Source of the DNA: Cellvibrionaceae bacterium
Lineage (GTDB): Bacteria; Pseudomonadota; Gammaproteobacteria; Pseudomonadales; Cellvibrionaceae
Direction of reading: 5' to 3'
Length of the DNA: 64,000 nucleotides
NCBI GenBank assembly: GCA_021151615.1
Contig: JAGKXA010000002.1
Location: forward strand, 1 to 64,000
Shown here: in pieces, positions 39,308-48,105 of the stretch
Position numbering within the stretch: the stretch's first letter is position 1
Layout: the number at the start of each line of letters is the position of its first letter
The notes under the pieces: model-generated
Database searches by the model: none
What the model was told of the DNA's origin: nothing
Seen by the model: the letters and a program-made list of their open reading frames with translations, nothing else
Program-made: the position numbers and the translations under genes

Positions 39308-40225
39308 ATGCGAAAAGTAATAACCCAGTTGTTAATAACATTATTGTGGCTGAACACGACCTCGGCGCGTGCCGAATTTGTTGTCAGTCATCGCTCTCCT
39401 TATGCTCCCGGTGATACTCATCACGAATACAGCACTGCGCTCCTGCAGCTTGCATTGGAAAAAACCCGTGCTGATTACGGCGATTTTCGCCTTAATCCCA
39501 TACCTCCGCGCAATTATGCCCGTGCACTCAAAGCGCTGGTGGATGACGCCTATCCCAATTTGGTCATTGAAACCAGTTATGAACAATCGTTAGCGCGTAA
39601 TGGCAATTTAACCTTTATCAATTTTCCAGTTGATTTGGGGGTACTTGGTTATCGCGTTTGCTTTATGAATCCCAAGCTCAACGCGGCGGGTCTTGATATC
39701 AAAACCTTGAAGGATTTACTGCCCTACACCTTTGCACATGGTGTGGGCTGGGCAGATACCACTATTTTTCGCCACAACGGGCTTAAGGTGCGCGAGATAG
39801 ATAATTACGATGCTGTTTTTTTAATGGTGATTGGCGGACGGGTCGATTTTTTTTGCCGGGGTGTGAATGAAGTACTAGGAGAAACGAAGCAATTCAGTCA
39901 TTTGGACAATCTAATGCTTGATGATCAATTTATGCTGGTGTATCCGCTGCCCAGATTCTTCTACTTTAATGCCAAAAGCAAACTGGCGCAGGAGCGAATT
40001 GAGGCGGGTTTGAAACGCGCTTATAGCGACGGGTCCTTACAGTCCCTATGGAAAAGTTATTACCACGCCAGTCTGGATCATGTGAAGCTGAAGGGGCGCA
40101 GGATTATCCGGATGCAAAACCCTCTGATCCGGGACCTGAAGGTGTTCCCGGTGACGGATTTCATGGAGTTGCTTGATGAAAAAACACCGAAAACGCAAGC
40201 AGTTGTTTCATCCAAAGCAAAATAA
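39308..40225 (+). CDS. Exported periplasmic solute-binding-like protein
   Basis: 305-residue product from the ATG at 39308 (GGGAG about 9 nt upstream) with a signal peptide (cleavage near ARA-E). The mature part resembles family 3 (amino-acid type) periplasmic binding proteins of the kind found without a dedicated transporter, with the two-lobe pattern (TFAHGVGWADTTIFRHNG; AYSDGSLQSLW near the end). No ABC permease or sensor domain is adjacent. Ligand unknown. It sits between polA and the small RNA region. Confidence 0.78.
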   Translation: MRKVITQLLITLLWLNTTSARAEFVVSHRSPYAPGDTHHEYSTALLQLALEKTRADYGDFRLNPIPPRNYARALKALVDDAYPNLVIETSYEQSLARNGNLTFINFPVDLGVLGYRVCFMNPKLNAAGLDIKTLKDLLPYTFAHGVGWADTTIFRHNGLKVREIDNYDAVFLMVIGGRVDFFCRGVNEVLGETKQFSHLDNLMLDDQFMLVYPLPRFFYFNAKSKLAQERIEAGLKRAYSDGSLQSLWKSYYHASLDHVKLKGRRIIRMQNPLIRDLKVFPVTDFMELLDEKTPKTQAVVSSKAK

Positions 40226-40321
40226 ACTGAAAATTGTTGACCTGGTATTCTTTTAACACATTGATTTTTAAGATAATTAATAATTAACAAAAAATTGTGC
40301 AATTTTTTTTGCAAAAAGATT

Positions 40322-40349
40322 GAACTTAATGGAAGGGGGCTGGGTCTCA
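40322..40349 (+). promoter_or_regulatory. Sigma-E/AlgU-type promoter 1
   Basis: -35 GAACTT (40322-40327), a 17-bp spacer and -10 TCTCA (40345-40349). This fits the sigma-E/AlgU pattern GAACTT-N16/17-TCnnA. Transcription would start near 40355 and stop at the terminator at 40433-40458. Confidence 0.6.
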
Positions 40350-40354
40350 GTAAT

Positions 40355-40458
40355 GTGTGTTTTACGATCATGAGCTAACTCCTCCCCTATTGGCACTTAA
40401 GCCAGCTGAGCGAAGTTTTTAGATGCTAAGCAAACCCCGGACTTCCGGGGTTTTTTTT
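40355..40458 (+). ncRNA. Predicted sigma-E-type small RNA 1 (unrecognised)
   Basis: Roughly 100-nt transcript predicted from the promoter at 40322-40349 to a strong terminator (AACCCCGG at 40433-40440 with CCGGGGTT at 40445-40452, then eight Ts). No ORF of note lies inside. It contains CTCCTCCCC (40379-40387), complementary to Shine-Dalgarno sequences, next to a small hairpin (TGGC ... GCCA). That is the layout of Hfq-dependent trans-acting repressor RNAs. I do not recognise it as a named RNA. Confidence 0.55.
40433..40458 (+). terminator. Terminator of predicted small RNA 1
   Basis: An 8-bp GC-rich stem with a 4-nt loop followed by an uninterrupted run of eight Ts. It is about 210 bp from the stop of the upstream solute-binding gene, too far to be that gene's natural end. 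Confidence 0.9.
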
Positions 40459-40530
40459 CGCCTGATATTTCTGCCTTGATTCTGAATTGTGCAAAAACTG
40501 TTGCAGTTACAAAGCTTTACGTTTTAGCCA

Positions 40531-40558
40531 GAACTTTTCGGGATTTGTCCGGGTCAGA
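40531..40558 (+). promoter_or_regulatory. Sigma-E/AlgU-type promoter 2 (ErsA-like RNA)
   Basis: -35 GAACTT (40531-40536), a 17-bp spacer and -10 TCAGA (40554-40558). In P. aeruginosa the ErsA RNA at the same polA-engB location is transcribed by the AlgU/sigma-22 factor. Confidence 0.65.
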
Positions 40559-40562
40559 GGTT

Positions 40563-40682
40563 ACAGTTGATTGATGCCGGCGTTTGCGCAACGAGAGAGC
40601 CGCCCATCAATCCCGCTTGTGTCTTGTCCTTGGTCGTCTGACCTAAGCCCATCTGGCATCACCCCAAGGGTGCCAGTTTTTT
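40563..40682 (+). ncRNA. ersA: ErsA/Spot 42-position small RNA
   Basis: About 120-nt transcript predicted between the sigma-E-type promoter 2 and a terminator (CTGGCA at 40653-40658 with TGCCAG at 40671-40676, then six Ts). The polA-sRNA-engB location is where spf (Spot 42) and ErsA lie in other gammaproteobacteria; the AlgU-type promoter favours ErsA. Positions 40634-40644 (UCGUCUgACCU) are complementary, with one bulged G, to the algC ribosome-binding site. algC is the known ErsA target in P. aeruginosa. The name is by position, promoter and target, not by sequence alignment. Confidence 0.7.
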
Positions 40683-40713
40683 CCGATGATTTACCCAAAT
40701 CATCGGATTTTTT
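40683..40713 (+). terminator. Second terminator downstream of the ErsA-like RNA
   Basis: A 10-bp perfect stem (CCGATGATTT with AAATCATCGG, loop ACCC) then ATTTTTTT on the plus strand. It backs up the sRNA terminator and prevents read-through antisense to engB. The minus strand has As, not Ts, after the hairpin. Confidence 0.85.
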
Positions 40714-41351
40714 TATTGCGCTTCCACATCAGATTCTGGGGCGACTGCCTCAGGTGTCAGCCAGGTTTGCAATTTCGCTTTCAGGTCATCAAGGCCGGTA
40801 TACTTCAGGGCCGAGAAGCACTGGATGCTGGTGGATTTGTCCAACCCCAGGTGTTTCAACTCCTTTTTTACTACGAACAAGCTGTTCATGGCCTGGCTGC
40901 GACTGAGTTTATCGGCCTTGGTCAGCAGGATATGCACGGGCATATGGCCGCGTTTGGCCCAGTCGAGCATAGTCGTATCAAATTCCTGCAGTGGGTGACG
41001 TATATCCATCAGCAACACCAGTCCTTTCAAGGATTGGCGTTTTTGCAGGTATTCGGAAAGGTCACGCTGCCATTTCTCTTTTTGCTCGCGTGATACCTTG
41101 GCGTAGCCATAGCCCGGCAGGTCGACCAGTCGCTGGTAATCACTCAGGTTAAAGAAGTTAATCAGTTGGGTGCGCCCCGGGGTTTTACTGGTACGCGCCA
41201 GTTTCTGGTTAGTTAAGGCATTGATCGCGCTGGATTTGCCTGCATTGGAGCGGCCGGCAAAAGCTACTTCGTAGCCGACTTCGGGGGGGCACTCGCGGAT
41301 ACTGGGAGCGCTGGTGGAAAAATAAGCCTTGGTAAATACGATCTCGGTCAA
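40713..41351 (-). CDS. engB: Ribosome biogenesis GTPase EngB (YihA/YsxC)
   Basis: GTPase needed for 50S subunit assembly. The 212-residue product has G1 GRSNAGKSS, G3 DLPGYG, G4 LTKADK and the family stretch ECPPEVGYEVAFAG. It is convergent with the sRNA genes and polA, and divergent from the cytochrome c4 gene, the same order as in Pseudomonas. The C-terminus carries a short acidic extension (ESDVEAQ). Confidence 0.96.
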   Translation of the reverse strand: MTEIVFTKAYFSTSAPSIRECPPEVGYEVAFAGRSNAGKSSAINALTNQKLARTSKTPGRTQLINFFNLSDYQRLVDLPGYGYAKVSREQKEKWQRDLSEYLQKRQSLKGLVLLMDIRHPLQEFDTTMLDWAKRGHMPVHILLTKADKLSRSQAMNSLFVVKKELKHLGLDKSTSIQCFSALKYTGLDDLKAKLQTWLTPEAVAPESDVEAQ

Positions 41352-41576
41352 GATAATAACCCTTCAAAATAGTGTGTTATTACCGCGTTGGTAATATAAT
41401 GCCGCCGCTTTTACCGGCTGCGGTGCGTGCCAAAAGGCGGAATTACGGCGGAACAGGGGGAGATTGTAGCTTGTCAGCTTCTGATTAAGCGAATTTAAAA
41501 CCTCATCACCGCGCATAACTGCTATATAAAGACGCACGTATAACAATCAGATTCATCGATCAAATCGGGTTAGCCA

Positions 41577-42260
41577 ATGAAACATATCGTACGAAATGCA
41601 CTCTTATCGCTGGGTTTGGTTGCTGTAGCCCAGGGCGCTATGGCCGCTGGAGACGCAGCTGCAGGCGCTACCAAAGCAGCAGTTTGTGGCGCTTGCCACG
41701 GTGCTGACGGCAACAGCATGGTTGGAACCTTCCCTAAATTGGCTGGCTTGGGCGAGAGATACCTATTGAAGCAAATGTCAGATATCCAGGCTTGGGATTT
41801 GGAAGCTGATGCCGCCAAGAAAGAAGTGACTGGGCGCAAAGTGGCAGAAATGACCGGCTTGCTCGCCAAAATGACCAAGCAGGATTTGGAAGACCTCGCA
41901 GCGCACTTCGCCGCCCAGACTACTCAGTTGTCCGGCTCCAAGAAAATAGAAGTACAGGTGAACTCAGGTATTAAAGTAGATGGCCTGGAATTGGGTGAGC
42001 GTACCTACCGCGCGGGCAACCCGACGACCGGAGTGCCTGCCTGTACCGGCTGTCATGCTCCGGATGGCAAAGGTAATATTCCTGCCGGTTTCCCGCGCTT
42101 GAGCGGCCAACATCCTGAGTACATTGAAAAGCAATTGCGTGCTTTCCGCGCCGGTGACCGTAAGAATGACGGCGATCAGTCAATCATGCGCTCCGTAGCA
42201 GACAAGATGAGCGATGCTGAAATTATTGCACTGGCCAACTATATCGCTGGCCTGAACTAA
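41577..42260 (+). CDS. Dihaem cytochrome c4
   Basis: Periplasmic electron carrier to terminal oxidases, 227 residues. A signal peptide (cleavage near AMA-A) is followed by two c-type domains, each with a CxxCH haem motif: CGACH at residues 37-41 and CTGCH near residue 156. Axial Met candidates are in each half (SMVGTFPKL region and SIMRSVADKM). The duplicated cc4 layout is typical; in Pseudomonas cc4 lies next to engB and dsbA. A terminator follows. Confidence 0.95.
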   Translation: MKHIVRNALLSLGLVAVAQGAMAAGDAAAGATKAAVCGACHGADGNSMVGTFPKLAGLGERYLLKQMSDIQAWDLEADAAKKEVTGRKVAEMTGLLAKMTKQDLEDLAAHFAAQTTQLSGSKKIEVQVNSGIKVDGLELGERTYRAGNPTTGVPACTGCHAPDGKGNIPAGFPRLSGQHPEYIEKQLRAFRAGDRKNDGDQSIMRSVADKMSDAEIIALANYIAGLN

Positions 42261-42284
42261 GCAATAACAGCTCGCAGGGCGATG

Positions 42285-42311
42285 AAAAGGGCGACTTCGG
42301 TCGCCTTTTTT
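42285..42311 (+). terminator. Terminator after cytochrome c4 gene
   Basis: GGCGAC (42290-42295) pairs with GTCGCC (42300-42305) around a UUCG tetraloop, with flanking A and T runs. Confidence 0.88.
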
Positions 42312-42455
42312 GTGTCTGCTCTTTACAGATGGGGGCGGGCGCTGGAAAATCCGGGCCACGTGGGGAACTTGCCGGGCGCCTGTGTGACTAATCAGGCAGA
42401 ATTCCCCTGACACTTACACCATTAACATTACACAATAAAAGATTGAGGAGCGTTT

Positions 42456-43088
42456 ATGCGTATTTTGGTTGCCCTGCTGGGTCTGGTTTTTTCCCTGAGT
42501 GCCTGCGCCCAGGAAAAGTCGAGCGAATATCTGGAAGGCCAACACTATGTGGTGCTGGAGACTCCGGTACGCACCGCTGACCCCAGCAAGATTGAAGTGG
42601 CTGAAGTATTCGCCTACTCCTGTCCGCATTGCTTCCATTTCGAGCCGTTGTTGCAAGCTTGGGAAAAGAAAATGCCCGCTGATGTTTACCTGGTGCAAAC
42701 TCACGCTATGTGGAACCCGGGTATGGAGCCGTTGATTCGTGGTTATTACACGTCCTTGACCCTGAAAGTGAAAGAGCAAACCCATATGGCAGTGTTTAAT
42801 GCCCTGCACATGGAGCACAAAAACTTTTCTACTGCCGAAGAGTGGGCAGATTTCTTTGCAATCTATGGTGTGGACAAGGCTAAGGCTATCAGTACCTACA
42901 ACTCCTTTGGTGTCACCAGCCAGATCAAACAGGCCGAAGCGCGCGCGCGTGGATACAAGGTTACCGGTACCCCCGAATTGGTAGTGAATGGCAAGTATCG
43001 TGTCAGCTCCCGCTTGACTGGTGGACATGAAGAAATGCTGAAAGTGGTGGATTTCCTGATCGCCAAAGAGCGCGCTGCGAAAAAATAA
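42456..43088 (+). CDS. dsbA: Thiol:disulfide interchange protein DsbA, possible lipoprotein
   Basis: Introduces disulfides into periplasmic proteins. The 210-residue product has the active site CPHC at residues 56-59 (AYSCPHCFHF) and the cis-Pro loop TGTPELVVNG. The N-terminus reads LLGLVFSLSACAQEKS, where LSAC matches a lipobox, so the protein may be membrane-anchored at Cys17; ordinary cleavage at ACA-Q is also possible. GAGGAG precedes the start. In Pseudomonas dsbA is followed by a diguanylate cyclase gene, as here. Confidence 0.94.
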   Translation: MRILVALLGLVFSLSACAQEKSSEYLEGQHYVVLETPVRTADPSKIEVAEVFAYSCPHCFHFEPLLQAWEKKMPADVYLVQTHAMWNPGMEPLIRGYYTSLTLKVKEQTHMAVFNALHMEHKNFSTAEEWADFFAIYGVDKAKAISTYNSFGVTSQIKQAEARARGYKVTGTPELVVNGKYRVSSRLTGGHEEMLKVVDFLIAKERAAKK

Positions 43089-43114
43089 TTCTCAACGCTG
43101 AGCCGTTTTTCAAA

Positions 43115-43150
43115 AAGCCCGCAGCTTTACAACTGCGGGCTTTGTTTTTT
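43115..43150 (+). terminator. Terminator after dsbA
   Basis: A 10-bp perfect stem, AAGCCCGCAG (43115-43124) with CTGCGGGCTT (43133-43142), followed by TGTTTTTT. Confidence 0.9.
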
Positions 43151-43217
43151 CCAGTGTTTTTATAGCTGCCATCCATAGACGTTCGGTTCCCTGTCTATAC
43201 TCAGTCTTACCTTTACA

Positions 43218-44972
43218 GTGAGCGAGCGGGTGTGCAGACAGCTTATGACGGTCAATTCAGGCGATAAAAATAACTGGCGGGAAAAATATCTTGGCGCTCT
43301 GGATGAGCAGGAGCAGTTGGAGAAAAAATCTGCCCGACAACAGGAGTTATTGCGCAGCGCATTGGTGCGGGTGAGCCTTGCAGCCGATGGCCAGGATGAA
43401 GCGCTGGATAGCATTTTGTTGCGTTTACGTGAAAGCTTGCGCGGTGAGTTTAACTCTGCCGCGATTGGCAAAACTCTGGAGCAAGTGGAAAAAGCGGCTT
43501 TAGCATTTGAGGCCCACCGTGATCAGGCTGGGCAGGATGTGCGCAGTGCCTTGACGGAATTAGCTAAATCACTGCAGTCGTTGAAGTTATCCAGGGGTGC
43601 TGCCAAGGAGCTGGATAATTATTTAACCCAACTGCCGGAGCGCAGTAAAAAAATCCGCTTGTACCCGGCGCTGCTGCAAGAGCTGGCGCGCATCCAACAG
43701 CAAGTGCTAGCTGAAATTGAACAGCCAAAAACCGGCTTTTTGGGAAAGTTGCTGGGCACCAAAACGGTGGATACCGGCAAACCTGAGGGGGTAGCTGCTG
43801 ATGAAGACGACTACATCGACAGCCTGCCATTGCCTGTTGAAGCTGCCGCACCCGCAAATGAATCAGTCGCTACGCCTGCGGTTAAATCCACTGTAGCGGT
43901 TGTTGAAAACCCGGTACGGCAGGATGATAAAAATGCTGCTCTTGCTGCACAAATTGCCGGGGTTCTTAAAGATTTTCTCTGTAGCCTGGAAAATGAAGCG
44001 GCCATTAAAACCCGGGTTAGCCGGATTAGTGCCAAGCTCGCCGAAGGTATGGCCCCCGAGCTGCTTGTTCCCACCCTGGAAACTATCCGCGATCTGGTGA
44101 TGGAGGCTTATCTTGCCGACAACCAAGCCTTTGCCAGTTACCTCAAGAACGTCAATCAGGAACTTGCCGAGATTTATGCGGTGCTGGGTGGTGCGGTTAA
44201 GCACTCGCAAAATGAGCGCGAAGTTTCGCGCAAATTCCAGGATGAGATGATGCGCGAGATGGGTGAGCTTGAGTCATCTGCTGCCAAGGCAACTGATCTC
44301 AACCAATTAAAAGATCGTGTGAAATCGCAGTTGGGCAACATCCGCCAGGCACTGGATTCTTACCAGCATGGCGATCAAGCCCAGCAGCAACTGGCGCAGC
44401 AACTGGAAACCCTGGGAGCTAAAATCAAAACCATGGAAGTGGAAGCCGAAAAAAATCGCTCTACACTGGAAAAACATCGGCAAAAAGCCCTGCAGGATCC
44501 ACTTACCGAATTACCCAATCGCGAAGCCTACAACGAACGCGCTACCGCAGAAGTGCAACGCTGGCAGCGTTATGGGCGCCCTTTGAGTGTAGCCATTTTT
44601 GATATAGACCACTTCAAAGGTATTAATGATACCTTTGGTCATCAGGCGGGTGATCGGGTGATTAAAGTCATTGGTCGCTCTATTGCCAAGCGTTTACGTG
44701 AAGTGGATTTCTTTTGTCGCTATGGCGGCGAAGAATTTGTAGCGCTTATGCCTGAAACCGATAGTAAAACGGCGTTGGCGGTGTTGGAAAAAGTGCGCGA
44801 GTCTATCGCCAACGCGTCCTTCAATTACAAAGAACAACCCATCACTATTACCGTTTCCATCGGTCTTACCGAATTTAAAACCGGTGATGATCTGGAAGTG
44901 GCATTTGAACGGGCTGATCAGGCGCTTTACAGCGCGAAATCTTCTGGCAGAAATCGTTGCCAACTTTTGTGA
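43218..44972 (+). CDS. Cytoplasmic diguanylate cyclase (GGDEF)
   Basis: Makes c-di-GMP from two GTP. The 584-residue product lacks membrane helices. The N-terminal ~410 residues are mostly helical/coiled coil with no recognised sensor, and the GGDEF domain follows. The active motif is GGEEF near residue 503, and RxxD (REVD) five residues before it is a feedback I-site. The start is GTG at 43218 with a possible ATG at 43245. The position after dsbA matches Pseudomonas DgcH. The next gene starts 13 bp after the stop, so this may be the first gene of the c-di-GMP/cupredoxin/haemoglobin run. Confidence 0.9.
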   Translation: MSERVCRQLMTVNSGDKNNWREKYLGALDEQEQLEKKSARQQELLRSALVRVSLAADGQDEALDSILLRLRESLRGEFNSAAIGKTLEQVEKAALAFEAHRDQAGQDVRSALTELAKSLQSLKLSRGAAKELDNYLTQLPERSKKIRLYPALLQELARIQQQVLAEIEQPKTGFLGKLLGTKTVDTGKPEGVAADEDDYIDSLPLPVEAAAPANESVATPAVKSTVAVVENPVRQDDKNAALAAQIAGVLKDFLCSLENEAAIKTRVSRISAKLAEGMAPELLVPTLETIRDLVMEAYLADNQAFASYLKNVNQELAEIYAVLGGAVKHSQNEREVSRKFQDEMMREMGELESSAAKATDLNQLKDRVKSQLGNIRQALDSYQHGDQAQQQLAQQLETLGAKIKTMEVEAEKNRSTLEKHRQKALQDPLTELPNREAYNERATAEVQRWQRYGRPLSVAIFDIDHFKGINDTFGHQAGDRVIKVIGRSIAKRLREVDFFCRYGGEEFVALMPETDSKTALAVLEKVRESIANASFNYKEQPITITVSIGLTEFKTGDDLEVAFERADQALYSAKSSGRNRCQLL

Positions 44973-44985
44973 CAGGAAGTATGCG

Positions 44986-45639
44986 ATGAATTTATTGATT
45001 CAAAACTGGCGCTGTGCTGTGTCGGTTCTGTTGACGGTATTTTCATTTTTCACAAGTGCGGCTGAATTTGCGCTGACAGTGAAAGATACCAAAGGTAATC
45101 CACAACCCGACGCTGTGGTAGCGTTGGTGCCAGCGCAAAAAAGTAATTACACCGATACACCTACAGTGGCCATTGATCAAATCAACAAACAATTTGTACC
45201 CGGTGTGATGGCGGTGCGGGTAAATACACGGGTACGTTTTCCTAACAGCGATGATATTCGCCATCATGTCTATTCATTTTCTCCCGCTAAAAAATTTGAG
45301 TTGCGTTTGTACCATGGTATGGCGGCAGAGCCGGTGTTGTTCGATAAGCCAGGTACTGTAGTGTTGGGTTGTAATATCCACGATTCGATGATTGGTTACA
45401 TCTTTGTAGTGGACACACCTTATTTTGCAGTGGCCGACGCTCAAGGCTTGGCACGTATTAGCCAACTACCCGCCGGAATCTATCAGCTGGAACTTTATCA
45501 CCCGCGTATGAACAGCAATTATCCCGTAAGCAGTGTGCAATTAACGGCAAATGAAACTAAACAGGATACGCGCGTGCTCGACAATTTGTCGGAAGCCAAA
45601 ACCAGCAAACTGGAAGACGAATTTTCCAATCTTTTTTAA
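44986..45639 (+). CDS. Exported cupredoxin-like protein
   Basis: 217-residue product from the ATG at 44986 (AGGAAG 8 nt upstream) with a signal peptide (cleavage near TSAA-E). Type 1 copper-site ligands are visible in a plastocyanin-like layout: His in RHHVYSF, then Cys, His and Met in GCNIHDSM. Annotated relatives are called methylamine utilisation proteins, but no amine dehydrogenase is present. Function is unknown; a periplasmic copper or electron-transfer sensor is plausible. Confidence 0.8.
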   Translation: MNLLIQNWRCAVSVLLTVFSFFTSAAEFALTVKDTKGNPQPDAVVALVPAQKSNYTDTPTVAIDQINKQFVPGVMAVRVNTRVRFPNSDDIRHHVYSFSPAKKFELRLYHGMAAEPVLFDKPGTVVLGCNIHDSMIGYIFVVDTPYFAVADAQGLARISQLPAGIYQLELYHPRMNSNYPVSSVQLTANETKQDTRVLDNLSEAKTSKLEDEFSNLF

Positions 45640-45750
45640 TCAAACGGCGTTAACCGGGTTACTTTATGTGGATCTTGTTACACGGCATTTATTACACAGT
45701 AATGCCTTGAATTGCCCTCTTTGAACGGTCCTCCTTGAACGGATAGTGCA

Positions 45751-48078
45751 ATGCCAAAATTCAGTTACCTGCTCAAACTGTTGGTATTTTTGATTGGCCT
45801 GGTGGTCATTCTGGAGGCTATTTCGTATGTCGCCACGCGGGTGGCAATCAATAAAGCCGTTACCCAAAATGCGCGCGCTGAATTGCTGGCGGGCGGTGAA
45901 TTATTCAGCCGCTTGATGCAAAAAAATGTTGAGCAACTAGCGCTCTCGGTAAAGGTGCTCACTGAAGATTTTGGTTTTAAAGATGCGGTCGCCACCAACG
46001 ATGAAAACACCATAGTGTCGGCGCTGGTGAATCATTCTGCGCGCGTTAAGGCCGATATGGGAGTGCTAATTACCAGCGACGGAAAACTAATTGCCAGCGA
46101 CCAAGCCTTTGGGGTGCAAATTGTGGATGAATTTGCTGTGCTCAAAGAGCAGGTAATGAAGCGCGGCCAAGCCTACGACATAATTATCGCTAACGGTCAC
46201 GCCTATCAATTTGTAATGTTTTCAGTAAAAGCCCCAGTGGTAATCGGCTTCGCCGGTATGGGTTTTGAAATTAAAAAAGAGTTCAGCGATGACTTGCAAA
46301 GGCTCACCGGTTTGGAGGTATCATTTGTCGATGGCAGAGATAAAAAATTTCGCTATCTAAGTGGTACTCTTACGGAGAATCAACAACACCAATTAATTAC
46401 CAATCTAAATCTTGAACAAAAAACTGATGAAGTATTCATTTACGATGAACTCATGACGTTAGCTGTTCCCGCTGCGCGTCAAAACACTCACCTATTTGCG
46501 TTATTGCAAGTTCCCTTAAGTGAAGTGCTTGCTCCCTATGCCCGGTTGAATGTGCAACTATTTATTCTTGCGCTGGGCTTTGCCGGCTTGGCAGCAATTG
46601 CAGCTCTGTTTTTAGCCCGTAGCGTCACTAAGCCAGTTAGCATCTTGGCTGATATTGCACGGCGTATTGCCGCTGGATTTTACGCTACACCGATAGTGGT
46701 AAAATCCAACGATGAGTTGGGTGATCTGGCGCACGCGTTTATTAGCATGCAAAAGGCGATTGGTGAGCGCGAACAACAAGTGCTTTACCAATCAGAACAT
46801 GATGCGTTAACTGGATTACCCAATCGCCTGCGAATATTGCCTGAGCTTGAAGATGCCATTTCGCGCGCCGGTGTACTAAAAGAAAAAATCTTTCTGCTAA
46901 TGATCGACATAAAAAATTTCGGTCAGATCAACGATGAAATGAGTCAGGAAATTGGTGATACGGTATTGCGCGAAGTGGGGCAAAAGATCCAGCGAATCTT
47001 AACCCATGGGGATGTATTACGTTTTGGCAGTGATGAATTTGTGGCAATCCTGATGTCGCCCGAACAAACGGCGGTCAACGAATTTATTGAGTTGATTCAC
47101 AGCGTATTTAAAACACCTTTGGTAGTCAGTGGCATTCAGTTGAGTATCGAAGTCAATATAGGCGCAGCGCAATATCCTGCGGATGCAGAAAATGCCGAGT
47201 CACTGTTGCGTCGTGCCACGCTTGCACTCAATGAAGGGCGCGCAAGTGAGCAGCGCAGCTGTTGGTATCAACAGGGCTGGGATGAAAAATATTTGCGCCG
47301 TTTGCATCTGTTTCGTGAATTTGAACCATCGTTGGCAGCAGGCTACATCAGCTTGTATTATCAACCGAAAGTGAATTTGGAGCAGCCAGACCTACTGGGT
47401 GCAGAAGCATTAGTGCGCTGGCGTCATCCGGAATTAGGTTTCGTGCCACCAGATGAATTTATCGGCGTGATCGAAAGTTCCGGACAAATAACCTTGCTTA
47501 CCCGCTGGGTCCTTAAAACGGCAATTGCACAACTGCGCCAATTACTGGACGAAGGCATTAAGCTGACCTGTTCAGTGAATCTATCAGCACTGGATTTATT
47601 GGTTGATGATTTACCGGCTTATGTCGCCGAATTGCTGCAGGCTAATCGCGTGCCGGCGAAAAATTTATATCTTGAAATTACCGAGAGCGCGATTATGGGG
47701 GAGGCAGATAAATGCCTGCACAACTTGCAGCGTTTGCGCGACCTCGGCATTACGTTATCGATTGACGACTTCGGTACAGGTTATTCCTCGCTGTCACAGC
47801 TGAAAAAATTACCGGTATCAGAATTGAAAATTGATAAATCGTTTATTTTAAATCTGGTTACCAGCGCCGACGATCAATTAATTGTCCGCTCCACGATTGA
47901 CCTGGGGCACACACTTGGGTTGAGCGTAACCGCCGAGGGTGTTGAGTCCGAGGCAATTAAATCGTTACTCAAAACCTTTGGCTGCGACACAGCTCAGGGC
48001 TATCTCTATAGCAAACCTCTACCTGCACGGGATTTTACCCAGTGGGTGCACCAGTACTTGGCTGAATTGGTGGATTAA
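45751..48078 (+). CDS. Membrane sensor with GGDEF and EAL domains
   Basis: 775-residue c-di-GMP enzyme. Order: membrane helix (about 8-28), a periplasmic double-CACHE-like sensor (about 30-265), a second helix (about 268-290), HAMP (about 291-340), GGDEF (about 350-500) and EAL (about 520-770). The GGDEF motif is degenerate (GSDEF), so synthesis is doubtful. The EAL domain has EALVRW, the Asn in SVNLSA and DDFGTGYSSL, so phosphodiesterase activity is likely. It sits between the cupredoxin and DUF3034 genes. Confidence 0.9.
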   Translation: MPKFSYLLKLLVFLIGLVVILEAISYVATRVAINKAVTQNARAELLAGGELFSRLMQKNVEQLALSVKVLTEDFGFKDAVATNDENTIVSALVNHSARVKADMGVLITSDGKLIASDQAFGVQIVDEFAVLKEQVMKRGQAYDIIIANGHAYQFVMFSVKAPVVIGFAGMGFEIKKEFSDDLQRLTGLEVSFVDGRDKKFRYLSGTLTENQQHQLITNLNLEQKTDEVFIYDELMTLAVPAARQNTHLFALLQVPLSEVLAPYARLNVQLFILALGFAGLAAIAALFLARSVTKPVSILADIARRIAAGFYATPIVVKSNDELGDLAHAFISMQKAIGEREQQVLYQSEHDALTGLPNRLRILPELEDAISRAGVLKEKIFLLMIDIKNFGQINDEMSQEIGDTVLREVGQKIQRILTHGDVLRFGSDEFVAILMSPEQTAVNEFIELIHSVFKTPLVVSGIQLSIEVNIGAAQYPADAENAESLLRRATLALNEGRASEQRSCWYQQGWDEKYLRRLHLFREFEPSLAAGYISLYYQPKVNLEQPDLLGAEALVRWRHPELGFVPPDEFIGVIESSGQITLLTRWVLKTAIAQLRQLLDEGIKLTCSVNLSALDLLVDDLPAYVAELLQANRVPAKNLYLEITESAIMGEADKCLHNLQRLRDLGITLSIDDFGTGYSSLSQLKKLPVSELKIDKSFILNLVTSADDQLIVRSTIDLGHTLGLSVTAEGVESEAIKSLLKTFGCDTAQGYLYSKPLPARDFTQWVHQYLAELVD

Positions 48079-48105
48079 ATGATGTGCATTAATGGAGTGA
48101 GTAAT

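Noticed and set aside
40571..40906. ORF across the ErsA-like RNA and the end of engB
   Set aside because: It reads through two terminators and engB antisense; no ribosome-binding site; better explained by the small RNA.
42362..42388. GAACTT upstream of dsbA as a sigma-E promoter
   Set aside because: Spacing to the nearest TCnnA-like element is about 21 bp, outside the 16-17 range.
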